Shown: positions 17,209 to 24,941, numbered from the stretch's first letter. The stretch is DNA of 64,000 nt from Pseudomonas kielensis (GCF_014236655.1 NZ_JACMYG010000021.1:40470-104469), one strand, 5' to 3'. The notes: a model not told the origin generated them from the letters alone. Made by a program: numbers and translations.

Positions 17209-17296
17209 GTGGGAGCGAGCCTGCTCGCGATAGTGCAGTGTCAGTCGACACCATTGGCGACTGCCCTGCAGTCATCGCGAGCAAGCTTGCTCCCAC
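17209..17296. repeat. REPIN (inverted REP pair)
   Basis: A forward REP (17209-17234) and an inverted REP (17274-17296, CGCGAGCAAGCTTGCTCCCAC) form a mirror pair about 88 bp long. It sits between the binding-protein and first permease genes, where a stem-loop could lower downstream expression relative to the abundant binding protein. Confidence 0.88.
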
Positions 17297-17359
17297 AGGG
17301 GCCAAAGTGCCCTTGAGGTCTGTATTTGTCAGTTGCTTTCCATTGACGAGATCATTGCT

Positions 17360-18268
17360 ATGGAACACCAACCCCTGACCCACCCGGTCGGCGCTGCTGT
17401 CGTGCGCCGCAACCGGGGTGTTTCGCCGACGGCGCGTGCCTGGTTTTTCCTCACGCCTTCGATGCTGTTCCTCGGTGTGCTGATAGCGGCCAGCCTGCTG
17501 GTGCTGCGCATGAGCGTGGGCACCAAAGGTGCGGAGTGGAGCGGCTTCAGCCTGGCCAGTTACGCCCAGTTGCTGGAACCCTATTACCTCAAGTCCTTGC
17601 TGCTGACGCTGCGCCTGGCGCTGATCAGCGCAGTGATCGCCGTGGTGCTGGCGATCCCGGTGGCCTACACCATGTCGCGCCTGACGTCGCCCTTGCTGCG
17701 ACGGGTGTTCCTGGCGGCGGTGCTGTTGCCGTTGCTGGTCAACCTGCTGCTGCAGAGCTATGGCTGGCTGGTGATTCTCGGCCCGGGGGGGATGCTCAAC
17801 CAGGCGTTGATGGGCCTGGGCCTGATCAAGCGGCCGATCATGCTGCTGTACAACCAGAACGGCGTATTGATGGGCCTGGTGCAAACCGCGTTCCCCCTGG
17901 CCGTACTGCCGATTGCCAGTGCCATGCGTGGGGTCGCCCGCAGCTATGAAGAAGCCGCCGCGACCCTCGGCGCCAGCCGCCTGCAGGTGTTTCGCCAGGT
18001 GGTGCTGCCCATGAGCCTGCCCGGCATCATCACCGGTGCGACCCTGGTGTTTGCCTACAACGCCAGCAGCTTCGTGGTGCCTTTGCTGCTCGGTGGCCGC
18101 CGCGTGCCGATGCTGGCGGTGATGGTGCACGACCAGATCGCCCCACTGATGAACTGGCCCGCCGCATCCGCTGCCGGCGTGGTGCTGATTGTCACCACGC
18201 TGGCGATCATGACCCTGTCTGAATACGTCACCGGCCGTCGCCGGCGCATGCTGGAGGCTTCGTTATGA
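17360..18268 (+). CDS. ABC transporter permease, PotB type
   Basis: A 302-residue inner-membrane permease with about six transmembrane helices. The ABC permease EAA loop reads EEAAATLGASRLQVFRQVVLP and is intact. The long N-terminus before helix 1 is typical of PotB-like subunits. ATG at 17360 was chosen over an upstream in-frame non-ATG start because it gives the usual length. It pairs with the PotC-like subunit, whose start overlaps this stop (ATGA). Confidence 0.87.
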   Translation: MEHQPLTHPVGAAVVRRNRGVSPTARAWFFLTPSMLFLGVLIAASLLVLRMSVGTKGAEWSGFSLASYAQLLEPYYLKSLLLTLRLALISAVIAVVLAIPVAYTMSRLTSPLLRRVFLAAVLLPLLVNLLLQSYGWLVILGPGGMLNQALMGLGLIKRPIMLLYNQNGVLMGLVQTAFPLAVLPIASAMRGVARSYEEAAATLGASRLQVFRQVVLPMSLPGIITGATLVFAYNASSFVVPLLLGGRRVPMLAVMVHDQIAPLMNWPAASAAGVVLIVTTLAIMTLSEYVTGRRRRMLEASL

Positions 18269-19113
18269 GTCGTTTGTTCAAGCCACGTCTGGCGCTGTTG
18301 CCGGGCGACACCGGCAAGCTGGCGGGCGTGTTGTCGGGTTTCATCCTGCTGCTGGCGGTGCTGCCGATCCTGACCATGATCGTCATGTCGTTCAGTGGTG
18401 CGTCGAACCTCGACTTCCCGCCCAGCAGCTACAGCCTGCAATGGTACAAGGCCGCCTGGCACACCTTTGTCTCGCCGGATGCCAGCGATGTGCTGAGTCT
18501 GGGCAAGGCCATGAGCACCAGCTTGATGGTGGCGTGCCTGACCATGGTGTTCGCCACGCTGATCGCAGTGCCGGCGGCCTATGCCCTGACCCGTTGCGAG
18601 TTCCGCGGCAAGGCGGTGGCCCTGCAACTGATGTCGCTGCCGCTGGTGTTCCCGATGGTGGTGCTGGGCCTGGCCTTGCTGCTGGTGTTCGACAGCCTGC
18701 CGTTCCAGATGACCACCTCGCGGCTGGTGATTGCCCACGTGATCCTGGCCTTGCCCTTTGTGGTGAAGAACTGCACGGCGGCGATGCTGTCGATCGGCAG
18801 TGAAGTCGAAGAGGCGGCGCAGATGCTCGGCGCCTCGCCGACCCGGGCGATCGTCGATGTGGTGGTGCCCTTGATGAAGTCGGGGATCCTGGCCGGGATG
18901 CTGCTGGCGTTCATCGTCTCGTTCAACGAGTTCACGGTGACCTACTTCCTCTACACCATCGATGTCATGACCGTGCCGATCTGGATGTACAGCCGCACGG
19001 TGTCATCGCTGGACCCCACCGTCTTTTCGTTTGCCGTGCTGATCGTGCTGATCGACTTCGTCCTGATCTGGGCGCTGGAGAAGCTGGTGGGCGAAGGCGG
19101 CGTTTCCTTCTGA
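18265..19113 (+). CDS. ABC transporter permease, PotC type
   Basis: Second permease subunit of 282 residues with six predicted helices and the conserved loop EEAAQMLGASPTRAIVDVVVP, where the ATPase docks. Its start overlaps the preceding stop by 4 bp, so the two permeases are probably made in equal amounts. It ends 18 bp before the ATPase gene. Confidence 0.88.
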   Translation: MSRLFKPRLALLPGDTGKLAGVLSGFILLLAVLPILTMIVMSFSGASNLDFPPSSYSLQWYKAAWHTFVSPDASDVLSLGKAMSTSLMVACLTMVFATLIAVPAAYALTRCEFRGKAVALQLMSLPLVFPMVVLGLALLLVFDSLPFQMTTSRLVIAHVILALPFVVKNCTAAMLSIGSEVEEAAQMLGASPTRAIVDVVVPLMKSGILAGMLLAFIVSFNEFTVTYFLYTIDVMTVPIWMYSRTVSSLDPTVFSFAVLIVLIDFVLIWALEKLVGEGGVSF

Positions 19114-19131
19114 TTGCTTGAGGTGATTCAC

Positions 19132-20187
19132 ATGACTGGTCTGATTCTGGAAAACGTCGAGAAATACTACGGCTCGGCCTGCGCGGTCAGGGACGTCAAC
19201 CTGCATTTACCCGAGGGCAAGCTGGTGTGTTTTCTCGGCCCCTCGGGCTGTGGCAAAACCACCTTGCTGCGGATGATCGCCGGCCTGGAAACCCTCAGTG
19301 GTGGCGAGATTCGCCTGGACGGCGAGGACATTGGCCACACCCCGGCGCACTTGCGCAACTTCGGCATGGTGTTTCAGTCGCTGGCGCTGTTTCCGCACAT
19401 GACCGTGGGCGAGAACATCGCCTACCCGCTGAAACTGCGCGGCGTGAGCAAGGCCGAGCAGCAGGCGCGGGTGGTGGAGTTGCTGGAGCTGATCCAGTTG
19501 CAACCGATGATCGATCGCCCGGTGGCCAAGCTTTCCGGTGGCCAGCGCCAGCGGGTGGCGATTGCCCGGGCGATTGCCGCGCACCCGAAAATCCTCCTGC
19601 TCGATGAGCCGCTGTCCGCCCTGGACGCCAAGCTGCGGGAGTCGATGCAGGTGGAAATTCGCCAACTGCAACAGCGCCTGAACATCACCACCATCATGGT
19701 CACCCATGATCAGCGCGAAGCCATGACCATGGCCGACATCGTGGTGGTCCTGGGCGAGCACCGGATCCAGCAGATCGGCACGCCGATCGAGATCTACCGG
19801 CATCCGGCCAACGCGTTCGTGGCGGACTTCATCGGCTCGGGCAATATCTTCCCGGCCACCGCGCTGGGCAACGGCAGGGTCAGCTTGCCGGGCGGTGACG
19901 CGCTGTCGGTGCCGATCTGCAGCAGTATCGTGGTCGGCGAGAAGCTCAAGATGCTGGTACGTCCCGAGGACCTGCAACTGTCCCATCCCCAGGCGACGGC
20001 GGGCAATCGTCTGCTGGGCAAGGTGACGTTTGTGCGGGACATCGGCGCGACCATCGAAACCACGGTGGAGTGCTCCGGGGTCTCGCTGACGGCCTTGAGC
20101 ACACCGTGCCAGGGCATTGGGCTGAGCATTGGCAATCCGGTGTCGGTGACCATCCCGTCCGAGGCTTGCCGCGTGTTGGGCGCCTGA
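19132..20187 (+). CDS. ABC transporter ATP-binding protein, PotA type
   Basis: A 351-residue importer ATPase. Walker A GPSGCGKTT, Q-loop FQSLALFPH, signature LSGGQRQRVAIARA, Walker B LLLDEP and the switch His in VTHDQREA are all present. The C-terminal TOBE-type regulatory domain (about 280-345) is typical of the PotA/polyamine group. It is the last gene of the transport operon. GAGGTG lies upstream of the chosen ATG. A REP element follows the stop. Confidence 0.92.
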   Translation: MTGLILENVEKYYGSACAVRDVNLHLPEGKLVCFLGPSGCGKTTLLRMIAGLETLSGGEIRLDGEDIGHTPAHLRNFGMVFQSLALFPHMTVGENIAYPLKLRGVSKAEQQARVVELLELIQLQPMIDRPVAKLSGGQRQRVAIARAIAAHPKILLLDEPLSALDAKLRESMQVEIRQLQQRLNITTIMVTHDQREAMTMADIVVVLGEHRIQQIGTPIEIYRHPANAFVADFIGSGNIFPATALGNGRVSLPGGDALSVPICSSIVVGEKLKMLVRPEDLQLSHPQATAGNRLLGKVTFVRDIGATIETTVECSGVSLTALSTPCQGIGLSIGNPVSVTIPSEACRVLGA

Positions 20188-20208
20188 CTGACCGCTCGCT
20201 CCTCTAAT

Positions 20209-20234
20209 GTGGGAGCGAGCTTGCTCGCGATGGG
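20209..20234 (+). repeat. Single REP element
   Basis: GTGGGAGCGAGCTTGCTCGC followed by GATGGG lies in the 61-bp gap between the convergent ATPase and AraC-type regulator genes. Confidence 0.85.
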
Positions 20235-20248
20235 GCCATCAGGTCTGG

Positions 20249-21178
20249 TCAGACAGACAGGCGCAACCGCGCCAGGTCCCGCAGCGGCGGTGCGCCAAAC
20301 AACCGGCTGTATTCACGGCTGAACTGCGAGGGGCTTTCATAGCCCACGCGGTATCCCGCCGCCGAGGCGTCGAGGCCTTCGGCCAGCATCAAGCGCCGCG
20401 CTTCTTGCAGGCGCAGTTGCTTCTGGTATTGCAGCGGACTCATGGCGGTCATTGCCTTGAACCGGTGGTGCAGGGTCGAGACGCTCAGGTTGACTTCGCG
20501 GGCCAGATCATCGATGCGCAGCGGCTGCTCGAAGTGGCCGTTGAGCCATTTGATCGCCTGGCTGATGCGATGGCTCTGGCTGTTGGCGATGGCAATTTCA
20601 TACAGCCGGTGGCCCTGGGGACTGCGCAGCAGACGGTAGAGAATCTCCCGGCGGATCAGTGGCGCGAGCATGGCGATGTCTTTGGGGGTGTCCAGCAAGC
20701 GTGCCAGGCGCAGCACGGCGTCGAGCATCGGTTGATCCAGTTTTTCGACATACAGGCCGCGCCCGGTGGGGCGCGCGGGCACGCCGAGGGGACCGGCGTC
20801 GGCAATCAACGCGGTGATTTCTGCCGGGTCGATGTCCAGGCGCAAGGCCAGGATCGGCGCTTCGGGCGAGACATCCACCACCCGTCCGCTGAGGGGCATC
20901 GAGACCGAGACCACCAGGTAGTTGAGCGGGTCGTAATCGAACAGCTCGTCGGCCAACCGCACCTCCTTGCGCCCCTGGGCCATGATGCACAACGCCGGTT
21001 GCGCGAGCACCGGGGCAAAATTGTGGGACTGGCTATGGCGTGACAGCACCAGCGCGTCGATGGCGGTGGCGTAGCTGCCGTCCTCCTGGGTGTTACGTCG
21101 GATGATGGTCGCCAGTTCCGCGCGCTGGTGCTCCAGGCTGGCGTCCAGCGGCGTGTGGGTTGTATCCACAGGTGACAT
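20249..21178 (-). CDS. AraC-family regulator with AraC_N-type sensor domain
   Basis: A 309-residue regulator. Its N-terminal domain (about 25-180, including LCIMAQGRKEVRLADELFDY) is the AraC_N type found in regulators of redox and small-molecule response genes. The C-terminal double HTH (about 205-300) contains LAREVNLSVSTLHHRFKAMT and AAGYRVGYESPSQFSREYSR. Start 21178 has AAGGA eight bases upstream; ATG codons at 21187 and 21214 are alternatives. It is divergent from the monooxygenase-fold gene at 21515. The 336-bp intergenic region holds two related direct-repeat sites in opposite orientation, which I take to be its own operators. Confidence 0.88.
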   Translation of the reverse strand: MSPVDTTHTPLDASLEHQRAELATIIRRNTQEDGSYATAIDALVLSRHSQSHNFAPVLAQPALCIMAQGRKEVRLADELFDYDPLNYLVVSVSMPLSGRVVDVSPEAPILALRLDIDPAEITALIADAGPLGVPARPTGRGLYVEKLDQPMLDAVLRLARLLDTPKDIAMLAPLIRREILYRLLRSPQGHRLYEIAIANSQSHRISQAIKWLNGHFEQPLRIDDLAREVNLSVSTLHHRFKAMTAMSPLQYQKQLRLQEARRLMLAEGLDASAAGYRVGYESPSQFSREYSRLFGAPPLRDLARLRLSV

Positions 21179-21239
21179 GGCGAACATCCTTGGCAAGGCT
21201 GATGGGATGGGCATAGCTTAAGTTTGTGCAAGTCGAGGG

Positions 21240-21276
21240 GCTAGGCCGATCCTGCGTAAAACTTGCCTGATCCTGC
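21240..21276 (-). promoter_or_regulatory. Candidate AraC-type operator I (facing the regulator gene)
   Basis: On the minus strand, two GCAGGATC half-sites begin exactly 21 bp apart (21276 and 21255), and GCAAG follows the first at the same distance as in operator II. Two helical turns between direct repeats is the normal AraC-family spacing. It lies about 60 bp upstream of the regulator's start. Confidence 0.6.
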
Positions 21277-21393
21277 CGTGGTGGTCATTGCCGTCTGCAG
21301 GACCGGGGCAAAGGGCGGCGATCGTTGCTTGAAACACCCTTGTCATCTTCATCGGGTAGAGGCGCTCGGCACCGCGGTGTGCCGGCGGTCGGT

Positions 21394-21430
21394 GCAGGAT
21401 TGTGCAAGAAGCCGGCAGGAATTGACTAAC
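21394..21430 (+). promoter_or_regulatory. Candidate AraC-type operator II (facing the monooxygenase-fold gene)
   Basis: GCAGGATTGTGCAAG begins at 21394 and a second GCAGGA at 21415, again 21 bp apart. The element matches operator I at about 23 of 37 positions and its end overlaps a TTGACT -35-like hexamer (21422-21427), the classical position for an AraC activator. The remainder of the 21179-21514 gap contains no gene that I can see. Confidence 0.6.
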
Positions 21431-21514
21431 GGGTGTTGAGCCTGGCGCTTACTCTCTGGTCCTGTCGCAGCTTCTCTCAGGCTGCCGAGTGTCTACATCC
21501 AGGGAGCGATGAAC

Positions 21515-21880
21515 ATGTCCATGCAAATTCCCGTCAGCCATATGGCGTTGGTCCGCGCCCAGGCCGGCCGCTCGATGGAGTTGGGCGCGCGCTTGAGCCG
21601 CCTGATCGAGCCTACGCGCCAGGCCAGTGGCAACCTGCACTTTGCCCTGCAGCACTCGTTGTGTGACCCCCAGCTGTGGCTGGTGTCCGGCTCCTGGGTC
21701 GACCAGTCGGCCATGACCGCCTATTTCAGCAGCCCGGCCATGGCCGTTTTCGGCGAGTTGGTCCAGGAGCTGGTGGTGCACAGCCTGGACTTCCACACCT
21801 TCAGCGATGTCGGCGCCGACCAGGCTCGCGCCGGGTATCCGTCCTGCGATGCGGTGGCCATGCAGCAGTTGGCCGGCTGA
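21515..21880 (+). CDS. Antibiotic-biosynthesis-monooxygenase (ABM) fold protein
   Basis: A protein of about 121 residues resembling the dimeric alpha/beta-barrel ABM family (PVSHMALVRAQAGRSMELGARLSRLIEPTRQASGNLHFAL, then WLVSGSWVDQSAMTAYFSSPAM). Such proteins act as cofactor-free monooxygenases or stress-response proteins. ATG 21515 is preferred because AGGGAG lies 8 bases upstream; ATG 21509 is too close to it. Two AraC-type sites upstream suggest activation by the divergent regulator. Substrate unknown. Confidence 0.75.
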   Translation: MSMQIPVSHMALVRAQAGRSMELGARLSRLIEPTRQASGNLHFALQHSLCDPQLWLVSGSWVDQSAMTAYFSSPAMAVFGELVQELVVHSLDFHTFSDVGADQARAGYPSCDAVAMQQLAG

Positions 21881-21922
21881 AGGTTTAGAATGGCCGACTT
21901 TCCATTGGCCAGGATCCGCAAC

Positions 21923-22153
21923 ATGGCACGTAAAGAGTTTGCACAGTTCGAAGCCGTTTCTGCCGCCGTGCGCGGCGACGACGGTTACACCGCCGCCATC
22001 GCCGTCAAGGCCCTCGGTGGGTCGGGCGCCCCGCGTTTCAACAAGGTGCTGATCGACCAGACGTTCAAGACTGCCCTGGAGGCCGACCTGGCTGCCGAGC
22101 AGCAACTGGATCGACTGGCCGACGTCAGCGAGGACGGCGAGCTCATCTGGTAA
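21923..22153 (+). CDS. Conserved small hypothetical protein
   Basis: A 76-residue soluble acidic protein starting MARKEFAQFEAVSAAVRGDDGYTAAIAVKALGG. It has no membrane segment, signal or recognised motif. The start at 21923 is supported by AGGAT seven bases upstream; the open frame also runs from 21890. TAGAAT at 21886-21891 could be its -10. It follows the ABM-fold gene by 42 bp and may be cotranscribed. Codon use matches the genome, so it looks like a genuine gene without known function. Confidence 0.6.
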   Translation: MARKEFAQFEAVSAAVRGDDGYTAAIAVKALGGSGAPRFNKVLIDQTFKTALEADLAAEQQLDRLADVSEDGELIW

Positions 22154-22162
22154 CGCATCCCC

Positions 22163-22795
22163 TCAGGCCTTGGTCGCCCCCGGGCGGTACATCTTGAACA
22201 GGGCCTCGGGCCCCAGCTGGAAGTAATCCGCCGGACCGCCGCCGCGCAGGATCGGTTCTGCCGCGGCGGTGTCGTACACCCCATCCTTGAGCAGCCACTT
22301 GGCGATATGCACGGCGACCACTTCGCCGAGGATCAGCCAGCTCGGCACCAATTGCTTGTCGGCACGCTGCAACTGAATGATCTGGGTCACCTTGCATTCG
22401 AAGGACACCGGGCTTTGCGCGACGCGCGGCACCTGGATGATTTTCGAGGCGACGGGGGTGAGTCCTGCCAGTTCAAATTCGTTGACGTCGGCCGGGACCG
22501 TGGCGCAGCTCTGGTTCATCTGCTCGGCCAGCGGGCGGGTGGCCAGGTTCCAGGCGAACTCACCGGTCTGCTCGATGTTGTTCAGGCTGTCTTTGCGCCC
22601 GACGCTGGAAAAACCAATGATCGGCGGAATGTAGTTGAACGCATTGAAAAAGCTGTAGGGCGCCAGATTCAGGCGGCCCTGGCCGTCCTGCGAGGAAATC
22701 CAGCCGATAGGCCGTGGGCCGACGATGGCGTTGAACGGATCGTGGGGCAGGCCGTGGCCGTTGGCGGGTTCGTAGTAGTGGATGTCGTCGGGCAT
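22163..22795 (-). CDS. Flavin reductase-like (DIM6/NTAB) family protein
   Basis: A 210-residue protein of the FMN-binding split-barrel flavin-reductase group. Diagnostic blocks are PFNAIVGPRPIGWISS near residue 22 and NLAPYSFFNAFNYIPPIIGF around 45-65, which form the FMN-binding barrel. Such proteins reduce flavin with NAD(P)H or carry FMN for a partner oxygenase. The start at 22795 gives the usual length. It is convergent with the small hypothetical gene ending at 22153. No partner oxygenase is adjacent, except possibly the ABM-fold protein 0.3 kb away. Confidence 0.85.
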   Translation of the reverse strand: MPDDIHYYEPANGHGLPHDPFNAIVGPRPIGWISSQDGQGRLNLAPYSFFNAFNYIPPIIGFSSVGRKDSLNNIEQTGEFAWNLATRPLAEQMNQSCATVPADVNEFELAGLTPVASKIIQVPRVAQSPVSFECKVTQIIQLQRADKQLVPSWLILGEVVAVHIAKWLLKDGVYDTAAAEPILRGGGPADYFQLGPEALFKMYRPGATKA

Positions 22796-22864
22796 GGGGG
22801 ATTCCGTCAAGGTGAGGCGCAATAGTGCAGGGCGATTGCCTGTATTGCCAGTGTGCCGGGGTGA

Positions 22865-22901
22865 GCAAAAAGCACAAAGCCCGACATGAGCCGGGCTTCG
22901 T
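22865..22901 (-). terminator. Terminator of the repeat-protein gene
   Basis: On the minus strand, stem AAGCCCG / CGGGCTT is followed by TGTGCTTTTTG. It lies just after the stop codon of the DGYDRTG-repeat gene. Confidence 0.7.
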
Positions 22902-22918
22902 GGGGGGGCATTCACGGC

Positions 22919-23134
22919 TTAGCTGATGGAGGCAGAGCCGGTACGATCGTAGCCATCTTCGGCAACAGTCGCCGAGCCAGTGCGGTCGTAGCCATCTGCA
23001 GCGAAGGTAGCAGCGCCAGTGCGGTCGTAACCATCGGCGGCGACAGCCGAGCCGGTGCGGTCAAAGCCATCGGCGGCGAAGGTGTTGGCAGCCAGTACGG
23101 AGAGGGTCAAGGCGAGGATCAGTTGGATTTTCAT
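22919..23134 (-). CDS. Small exported protein made of four DGYDRTG repeats
   Basis: A 71-residue precursor with a clear signal peptide (residues 1-20, MKIQLILALTLSVLAANTFA). The mature part is almost only four tandem repeats of 12-13 residues with the core DG[FY]DRTG followed by [SA]A[VTS]. The only other residues are the short linkers and the C-terminal SASIS. There are no cysteines. The mature peptide of about 51 residues would be periplasmic or secreted. A good sigma-70 promoter (23181-23210) and its own terminator make it a stand-alone gene. I recall similar repeat peptides in other Pseudomonas but know of no established function. Confidence 0.85.
   Translation of the reverse strand: MKIQLILALTLSVLAANTFAADGFDRTGSAVAADGYDRTGAATFAADGYDRTGSATVAEDGYDRTGSASIS
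22922..23074 (-). repeat. Four tandem 36-39 bp coding repeats
   Basis: Each unit encodes (A/E)DG(F/Y)DRTG plus a short linker. The DNA of the units is also similar, so the array may have grown by recent duplication and could vary in copy number among strains. Confidence 0.85.
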
Positions 23135-23180
23135 GGTCTGTACTCCAGGTTCGTTGACGTTTTGGGCGTGCGGTATGGAG

Positions 23181-23210
23181 TTCATACTACTCGTACAAAA
23201 CTGATGTAAA
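23181..23210 (-). promoter_or_regulatory. Sigma-70-type promoter of the repeat-protein gene
   Basis: On the minus strand, TTTACA (23210-23205) and TATGAA (23186-23181) are 18 bp apart, and the start codon follows about 45 bp later. Confidence 0.55.
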
Positions 23211-23405
23211 AGCTCAAAAAATAGCCTTTAGTAATCGATTAATTCGATGTGTGTGCCGTCACTGACAGATTGCAGTGCGGCTTCCCCCCAGGGAGGGCCG
23301 AATGCCATGGACGGACGAGACGTCGTTCAGGACTCAGATGACAACAGAGTGTCGTAGGGGAATTAACGGATCATTAATCGGGAGGGGAGGTACGAGGATA
23401 GGTCT

Positions 23406-23438
23406 GTAGGAACCGCCGCGGGCTGCGGCAGTTCCTAC
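23406..23438. repeat. REP-like inverted repeat of a second type
   Basis: GTAGGAACCGCCGC pairs with GCGGCAGTTCCTAC, with one mismatch on each arm. It lies 11 bp beyond the end of the MFS transporter gene and may also serve as a weak transcript end. Confidence 0.65.
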
Positions 23439-23449
23439 GGGGGTGTGGA

Positions 23450-24769
23450 TCAGTCGGTGAGGATCCGCGAGTGTTTGCGGGTGTCTTTCATGGTGATGTA
23501 CACCAGCAACGAGACGGCGATACAGGCGGTGACGTACCAGTAGTAACCGGTTTCCATGCCGATGCTCTTGAACCACAGGGCAATGTATTCCGCGGTGCCG
23601 CCGAAGATCGAGACGGTCAGGGCATACGGCAGGCCCACGCCCAGGGCGCGGATTTCGGTCGGGAACAGTTCAGCTTTGACCACCGCGTTGATCGAGGTGT
23701 AGCCGCTGACGATGATCAGCGCCGCCATGATCAGGAAGAACGCGCCCCACCAGGTCTCGATGGTGTGCAGGGTCGTCAGGATCGGCACGGTGAACAGGGT
23801 GCCCAATACGCCGAACGCGATCAGGATCGGGCGTCGGCCGATTTTATCCGACAGGCCGCCGATGATCGGTTGCAGGCACATGAACAGGAACAGGGTCGCC
23901 GCCGAGATGGTGGTCGAGTCGCTGATGCTCATGCCGACCGTGTTCACCAGGTACTTCTGCATGTAGGTGGTGTAGGTGTAGAACGCCAGGGTGCCGCCCA
24001 TGGTCAGGCCGACGACGGTCAGCAGTTCCTTGGGGTGGCGCATCAAGGTGCGCATCGCGCTTTCCTTGGCCTTCTCTTTTTTGGTGAACGACTCGGTTTC
24101 TTCCATGCCACGACGCAGGTACAGCGCGACCACGGCGCACAACGCACCGATGGCGAACGGGATGCGCCAGCCCCAGGCGTACAGCTCTTCGGTGGTCAGC
24201 AGTTGCTGCAGGACGATCAAGACCGCCAGGGCGATGAGCTGGCCGGAAATCAGCGTCACATACTGGAAGCTGGAGTAGAAGCCGCGACGTTCCTTGGTTG
24301 CCATCTCGCTGAGGTAGGTGGCGGAGGTGCCGTATTCGCCACCTACCGACAAGCCTTGCAGCAAGCGCGCGAACACCAGCAGGATCGGCGCACCGATGCC
24401 GATGACTTCGTAACCTGGGCTCAGGGCGATCAGTAGCGAGCCAAAGCACATCAGGTAGACCGAGGCCATCAGGGCCTTTTTGCGTCCGACTTTGTCGGCA
24501 TACAGCCCCATCAGCCAGCCACCGATCGGACGCATCAGGAAGCCTACGGCGAAGATCGCGGCGGTGTTGAGCAGTTGGGCGGTGGTGTCGCCTTTGGGGA
24601 AGAAGGTTTTGGCGAAGTACAGGGAGAATGCGGCGTAGACGTACCAGTCATACCACTCGACCATGTTGCCGACAGAACCGCTGAAAATCGATTTGATGCG
24701 GCTCGAGGTGGTTCTTTCTTTGGCCGGCGCGGCAGCCGACCCAAGTGGCAAGGAGTTGGAGTTATCCAT
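23450..24769 (-). CDS. MFS dicarboxylate/alpha-ketoglutarate transporter (KgtP-like)
   Basis: A 439-residue proton symporter of the metabolite:H+ symporter group, with 12 predicted helices. Signatures are GSVGNMVEWYDWYVY near helix 1, the motif ADKVGRKKAL between helices 2 and 3, and LLQGLSVGGEYGTSATYLSE in helix 4, as in KgtP/ProP-type transporters. ATG 24769 is chosen because AAGGA is 7 bases upstream. The two-component system encoded directly upstream on the same strand, plus a sigma-54 promoter and activator sites in the gap, indicate induction by a C4/C5 dicarboxylate. In P. aeruginosa MifSR controls an alpha-ketoglutarate transporter, which is the closest known parallel. Confidence 0.87.
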   Translation of the reverse strand: MDNSNSLPLGSAAAPAKERTTSSRIKSIFSGSVGNMVEWYDWYVYAAFSLYFAKTFFPKGDTTAQLLNTAAIFAVGFLMRPIGGWLMGLYADKVGRKKALMASVYLMCFGSLLIALSPGYEVIGIGAPILLVFARLLQGLSVGGEYGTSATYLSEMATKERRGFYSSFQYVTLISGQLIALAVLIVLQQLLTTEELYAWGWRIPFAIGALCAVVALYLRRGMEETESFTKKEKAKESAMRTLMRHPKELLTVVGLTMGGTLAFYTYTTYMQKYLVNTVGMSISDSTTISAATLFLFMCLQPIIGGLSDKIGRRPILIAFGVLGTLFTVPILTTLHTIETWWGAFFLIMAALIIVSGYTSINAVVKAELFPTEIRALGVGLPYALTVSIFGGTAEYIALWFKSIGMETGYYWYVTACIAVSLLVYITMKDTRKHSRILTD

Positions 24770-24831
24770 TGAAGGATCCTTCATTTAATTGTTTTTGTGG
24801 AGCGCGATGAAACGCAGCCTGCAGGGGCTAT

Positions 24832-24847
24832 AGCAGGAGCCGTGCCA
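24832..24847 (-). promoter_or_regulatory. Sigma-54 (-24/-12) promoter of the dicarboxylate transporter gene
   Basis: On the minus strand the sequence reads TGGCACGGCTCCTGCT, with GG and GC separated by exactly 10 bp as required for RpoN. It lies about 63 bp before the transporter start codon. Confidence 0.8.
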
Positions 24848-24886
24848 GCTTGTGCAGGGCCGTTCTAGAGGGGTTTGCCGGGGTTA

Positions 24887-24906
24887 ATGAGCGGAAATCC
24901 GCTCAT
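24887..24906. promoter_or_regulatory. Activator site 1 (perfect palindrome)
   Basis: ATGAGCGG-AAAT-CCGCTCAT forms 8-bp perfect arms. It lies about 40 bp upstream of the -24 element, where a sigma-54 enhancer-binding protein would bind. Confidence 0.65.
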
Positions 24907-24918
24907 TTGCCAGATTCG

Positions 24919-24938
24919 ATGAGCGAAAATCCGCCGAG
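24919..24938. promoter_or_regulatory. Activator site 2 (imperfect palindrome)
   Basis: ATGAGCGA-AAAT-CCGCCGAG repeats site 1 with three changes, centred 32 bp from it (about three helical turns), as in paired upstream activating sequences. It ends just before the response-regulator stop. Confidence 0.6.
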
Positions 24939-24941
24939 CAT

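Larger units (their letters stand above)
23135..23449. other. Intergenic region without a gene
   Basis: This 315-bp gap holds the repeat-protein promoter on one side and, near 23406-23438, an inverted repeat. I see no credible coding frame. Confidence 0.6.

Noticed and set aside
22922..23074. Regular repeats considered as a CRISPR array
   Set aside because: Units are contiguous, in frame and encode DGYDRTG; there are no unique spacers and no cas genes.
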